Shown here in pieces: positions 61,021 to 64,000 of a DNA stretch of 64,000 nucleotides (the stretch's first letter is position 1; every line of letters begins with the position of its first letter). The notes beneath the pieces are model-generated. The model ran no database searches. It was not told where the DNA came from and saw only the letters and a list, made by a program, of their open reading frames with translations. Position numbers and translations under genes: made by a program. Source of the DNA: Salinimicrobium sp035607535 (GTDB lineage: Bacteria; Bacteroidota; Bacteroidia; Flavobacteriales; Flavobacteriaceae); contig NZ_JAYDZX010000013.1 of NCBI RefSeq assembly GCF_035607535.1, positions 15,075-79,074 of the forward strand, read 5' to 3'.

Positions 61021-61857
61021 TCAGAGGTCCCTTTTCTTCAGCAGTAAAAAAGACAGGTAGACAAAAATGACGGTCCAGACCACTACAATTAAGAGCTGGT
61101 ACCAGTAGATCCCGTAGTCTTTGGTAATCTCAGAACCCATCTGCGCAGCCGCCGATTGTATTGCACCCAGTCGTGTAAAGGGTTCTTTTACCAAAATGCT
61201 CATGGATTCCAGAGGAAAGAACTGTGCGATGTTCTCTGCAATATTCGAATCTCTAAAGAGCTTATATTCCATCACTCCTCTGGCAATACTTTCCAGGATC
61301 CACCAGATGAACAGAAATCCAAGTGCAAAGGCCGATCTTTTGACAAGAACTCCCAAAAACATACAGAAAGCAAAGAAACCCGTTAGTTTTATGAAATAGG
61401 CGAACAGGTACTCCATATCTGAAAAGATGATGGAGATCTCGGTATAATCTGAGAAGGAAAGCCCCAGGATCAAAGAAACAATAAATAGAAAAACAGTGGA
61501 CAGCAGTGCAAAGCTTAGCACCGTGAGAAATTTAGAAAGGACAAATTCTTTTTTACTCAAACCATCAATCAAATTCTGCTTAAGAGTACGGTTGGAGTAT
61601 TCATTGGACATGATCGAGACGATCACAATAGCCAGGAATAGCTTAAGAGTGGCAGCAACATAGCTGTTGAAGTGCCAGATAAAGGGAAAATTAAAGATAC
61701 CCATATCGGCAACCCGTCCCCGGAATCCTCCAAAATTAAATTCAATAGAGGCGATGAGGGATATGAAGGTGATCAACACAAAATAAGTGGTGATAAGAAT
61801 CTTGGCCGATTTGCTGTAGCGCAGCTTATGGTATTCTATATTGAGTAGTCGTAACAT
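61021..61857 (-). CDS. ABC transporter permease (ABC-2 type)
   Basis: Membrane protein of 278 residues with about six helices (for example ILITTYFVLITFISLIASI, LKLFLAIVIVSIMSN, FALLSTVFLFIVSLILGLSF). ABC-2-like exporters of this size handle peptides, lipids or antibiotics; the substrate is unknown. The start codon overlaps the ATPase stop by one base (TTAATG), so the two are coupled and form one exporter. Confidence 0.88.
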   Translation of the reverse strand: MLRLLNIEYHKLRYSKSAKILITTYFVLITFISLIASIEFNFGGFRGRVADMGIFNFPFIWHFNSYVAATLKLFLAIVIVSIMSNEYSNRTLKQNLIDGLSKKEFVLSKFLTVLSFALLSTVFLFIVSLILGLSFSDYTEISIIFSDMEYLFAYFIKLTGFFAFCMFLGVLVKRSAFALGFLFIWWILESIARGVMEYKLFRDSNIAENIAQFFPLESMSILVKEPFTRLGAIQSAAAQMGSEITKDYGIYWYQLLIVVVWTVIFVYLSFLLLKKRDL

Positions 61858-62759
61858 TAAGCTGAAATTTGGTTGGTTAACTGTAAGAACTGTTCTTCAA
61901 GGCTTTCTTTTCGCTTCACAAGCTGCGAAAGTACCAGTCCGTTATCAAATAAATAGGTGTTGAGGGTTTCGGCATCCATTGACTCCTTTAAAAAAGCAAC
62001 AATGCAGTCGCCTTTTTCGGTGATCTTTCCAAAAGAAGGATGTGATTCCAGAAGGGATTTAAGTCGTTCCCTATCTGCAGCTTTTAACTCAAAGAATCCA
62101 AAGCTGGCGTTCATTTGATCTACCGGCCCGCTGTAAAGCTTTTCTCCTTTTCTTATGATCACCACATGGGTACAAACTTTTTCCACTTCATCGAGCAGGT
62201 GAGAGGCCAGCAGGATGGTGGTTCCCATGCCTGCAATAGTAGTAATGATCTCCCTTATCTGGTGAATTCCCTGTGGATCAAGTCCGTTAGTAGGTTCATC
62301 CAGGATCAGGATCTCCGGGTCATTCAAAAGGGCAGAGGCAATAGCGAGCCGCTGTTTCATACCCAGTGAAAAAGTACGGAATTTACTGTCTTTTCTCTCC
62401 AGCAGGCCTACCAGGTCCAGTTTCTCATCTATCTTGTTTGGGGAAACGTTCTTGATCTTACACACCAGGGCAAGATTTTGTGCGGCGGTCATATATGGAT
62501 AGAAGTTAGGCCGCTCGATGATGGCTCCAACTTTTTTCAAGGCGTCGTGTGTGCTCTGTTGTCCGTCGAACCACTGGAAATCTCCACTGGTTTTATTGAC
62601 CACATTTAGAACGATCCCCAGAGTAGTGGATTTTCCACTTCCGTTTGGACCGAGAATGCCGTAAACATTCCCTTTTTCAATGGTGAATGAGAGATCCTTT
62701 ACCGCGGTGACGGGGCCAAATCTTTTAGTGAGATTATTTAGACGAAGTATTGTGCTCAA
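61857..62759 (-). CDS. ABC transporter ATP-binding protein
   Basis: Protein of 300 residues with Walker A GPNGSGKS (about 37-44), a FSLGMKQRLAIA signature in place of the LSGGQ form (normal for the bacitracin-exporter-like group), Walker B ILILDEPTNGLD and H-loop ASHLLDE. A C-terminal extension of about 80 residues is typical of this group. First gene of the exporter operon. Confidence 0.94.
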   Translation of the reverse strand: MSTILRLNNLTKRFGPVTAVKDLSFTIEKGNVYGILGPNGSGKSTTLGIVLNVVNKTSGDFQWFDGQQSTHDALKKVGAIIERPNFYPYMTAAQNLALVCKIKNVSPNKIDEKLDLVGLLERKDSKFRTFSLGMKQRLAIASALLNDPEILILDEPTNGLDPQGIHQIREIITTIAGMGTTILLASHLLDEVEKVCTHVVIIRKGEKLYSGPVDQMNASFGFFELKAADRERLKSLLESHPSFGKITEKGDCIVAFLKESMDAETLNTYLFDNGLVLSQLVKRKESLEEQFLQLTNQISA

Positions 62760-62828
62760 AATAAACCGGGTTTTAACATTCGACGTCTAAGTTAACGTTT
62801 TGTTACAGGCCGATATAAAAAGAAGTCT

Positions 62829-62836
62829 TATTTTTG
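62829..62836 (+). promoter_or_regulatory. -7 box before the terminal unknown gene
   Basis: TATTTTTG, exact TAnnTTTG, 14 bases before the ATG at 62851. No -33 box at the right distance. Supports a start at or after 62851 rather than the TTG at 62800. Confidence 0.5.
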
Positions 62837-62850
62837 AGGAAATTCAGGGT

Positions 62851-63912
62851 ATGCGGGAAAAATTAATGTCAAAAAAGAAACCATCCTTTCCGGTGAATGA
62901 CCGGTTCCATAAATATCTCGCCAAATACAATCGAAACACTAAAATCCCGGTTTTTTATGATGACCTTCTAAGATTCTCGGGCTCGATCGTGGTATATGAT
63001 CAGCATGAGGAGGATACTTATTGGGTGCGTTGTTATTATCCCGATTATGAAAGGGATGATATCGACAACAGCTTGAAAAAGGTGTATACCATCCTGCATT
63101 CCGATGGTAGTGATGACTCGCTGGAGTTCCTTAATGTTGATGCCATTGACTACTGTACCTTCGGAAATTCAAAGCCTTTTCGCATAAAGATCCGGAATAT
63201 CCTGAATGATAGTTTCACCTATTTTTATGTAAAAAAAGCCGATGCTTCCAGGATCTACGGACTAGAATTTGAACATATACTTTCCCCGCACAGGATAAAT
63301 TTTTTGGTTTACCGCGATACGCTGATCGAAGAACATATAGCGGGAATTCCGGGGGATGTGTTCATAGATGATGAGCTGCCGCTTTGTGATGACAGGGCCA
63401 AGACCCAGATCGCAAAGCAGTTCGTGAAATTCAATGAGCGTTGCACCATAAGGCTCTTGGGTGATATGCGTTCCTATAATTATGTGATCATTCCCACTCA
63501 CGATTTCGATCATGTAGAATACCAGATTAGGGCAATTGATTTCGATCAACAGTGTTTTGAAGGAAACCTGAAAGTGTATCGGCCGCAGTTCTTTAAAGAG
63601 AACTTTAAAATGGTGCAACTGGTTAGTGAAAAGCTTCAGGAGTCCTCGATTGAGCAGTACCGGAGGGAAGAGCGCTCCCTGCTGGCCAAAAGGATCATCA
63701 ATGCACAATCCCGGTATAAGGAATTGATGCGCTGTATCCTTAACGACCAAATCTCCAACGAACCGAACGTGAAGCAACTGCGAAAGGAACTTTACGAATT
63801 CTCAAATGACATGAAATTTAAAAGGGCCCGCTCTATGGGGCAGATACTGCGCACAGCCCTCGATTTTGTAAAGCGAAATTACGAGGATGTGAATATGAAA
63901 AGACTGATCTAA
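62851..63912 (+). CDS. Conserved hypothetical protein, 353 residues
   Basis: Cytoplasmic, no signal peptide or membrane helix. Notable stretches are RNTKIPVFYDDLLRFSG early and NYVIIPTHDFDHVEYQIRAIDFDQQCFEG (about 235-263), where AIDFDQ loosely recalls a kinase-type metal-binding DFD, too weak to assign. The C-terminal third is helical and basic (RREERSLLAKRIINAQSRYKE). Another ATG at 62866 would start MSKKKPSFP. Flavobacterial proteins like it exist in my memory, without known function. Terminator behind. Confidence 0.8.
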   Translation: MREKLMSKKKPSFPVNDRFHKYLAKYNRNTKIPVFYDDLLRFSGSIVVYDQHEEDTYWVRCYYPDYERDDIDNSLKKVYTILHSDGSDDSLEFLNVDAIDYCTFGNSKPFRIKIRNILNDSFTYFYVKKADASRIYGLEFEHILSPHRINFLVYRDTLIEEHIAGIPGDVFIDDELPLCDDRAKTQIAKQFVKFNERCTIRLLGDMRSYNYVIIPTHDFDHVEYQIRAIDFDQQCFEGNLKVYRPQFFKENFKMVQLVSEKLQESSIEQYRREERSLLAKRIINAQSRYKELMRCILNDQISNEPNVKQLRKELYEFSNDMKFKRARSMGQILRTALDFVKRNYEDVNMKRLI

Positions 63913-63945
63913 AGGATTAAGGTCTAAGGAAAAAGGAGTAATAAA

Positions 63946-63982
63946 AAAGGAGCCTCAAAAATGTCATTTTTGAGGCTCCTTT
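63946..63982. terminator. 18-bp perfect palindrome of the CAAAAATG family
   Basis: AAAGGAGCCTCAAAAATG, a T, and its exact complement. It lies 34 bases behind the unknown gene at the window's end. Confidence 0.88.
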
Positions 63983-64000
63983 ACATATCAGTCCTGGCTC

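Overview
The window looks like chromosomal DNA of a marine-type Flavobacteriaceae bacterium (Bacteroidota), near Gramella/Salegentibacter by the feel of the proteins; that genus-level placement is my recollection, not a search. Supporting signs: many genes are preceded by the Bacteroidota -7 box TAnnTTTG instead of a sigma70 -10 box; Shine-Dalgarno sequences are essentially absent; lipoproteins carry Asp-rich 'CSDDDD' N-termini; transketolase is split into two genes; and the base composition is moderate. Most of the window is core genome, densely packed on both strands. I see three tRNA genes, no rRNA, no CRISPR array, and no intact transposase or prophage.

Layout. 1-4.4 kb: periplasmic folding genes (partial PPIase, SurA-like), a MoxR ATPase, two small secreted proteins that look inserted, and a small membrane protein. 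4.6-7.5 kb: aconitase, a complex hairpin block and an unknown protein. 7.6-8.3 kb: a tRNA-Leu/tRNA-Lys/tRNA-Lys operon with a 73-bp satellite-like repeat between the lysine tRNAs. 8.4-13.4 kb: shikimate kinase, a phosphoribosyltransferase, an S4 RNA-binding protein, an FKBP-like lipoprotein, an outer-membrane barrel and split transketolase. 13.7-20.9 kb: tgt, an LptF/G permease, an EamA transporter, accA, dnaB and a secreted conserved protein. 21-28.8 kb: amidohydrolase, YjbQ, a DUF2071-like protein, guaA, a LysM/receptor-like protein, OsmC, a DUF922-like protein and a flavin oxidoreductase. 28.8-36.4 kb: mnmA, lipoproteins, a MORN-like protein, a fasciclin lipoprotein, yidC, pyrG and a DUF3820-like protein. 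36.5-46.4 kb: a GH3-family enzyme, twin HELGH lipoproteins, an Fpg/Nei-type glycosylase, DUF72, an MBL hydrolase, an erythromycin-esterase-like protein, a K+ channel-like protein, DUF4168 and lysA. 46.5-51.2 kb: a LON-domain protein, sucC, twin small periplasmic proteins, an APS/PAPS reductase, DUF1456 and Hsp20. 51.6-57.3 kb: indolepyruvate oxidoreductase alpha and beta, an aminotransferase and an ADP-forming acyl-CoA synthetase. 57.6-64 kb: a surface protein, uvrB, an ABC exporter pair and an unknown protein.

The most coherent accessory unit is at 51.5-57.3 kb. Transaminase, 2-oxoacid oxidoreductase and ADP-forming acyl-CoA synthetase together make the amino-acid-to-acid, ATP-yielding route best known from peptide-fermenting archaea. 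It sits here in an otherwise aerobic-looking genome behind an inverted-repeat operator candidate. The most striking non-coding signals are (i) a dispersed palindrome with core CAAAAATGNCATTTTTG that forms several terminators and also occurs, degenerate, inside genes and around the pyrG start codon; (ii) the tandem units that each carry the 3' end of tRNA-Lys; (iii) a duplicated moxR 3' end bracketing a two-gene insert; and (iv) a tRNA-guanine transglycosylase without its usual zinc cysteines.
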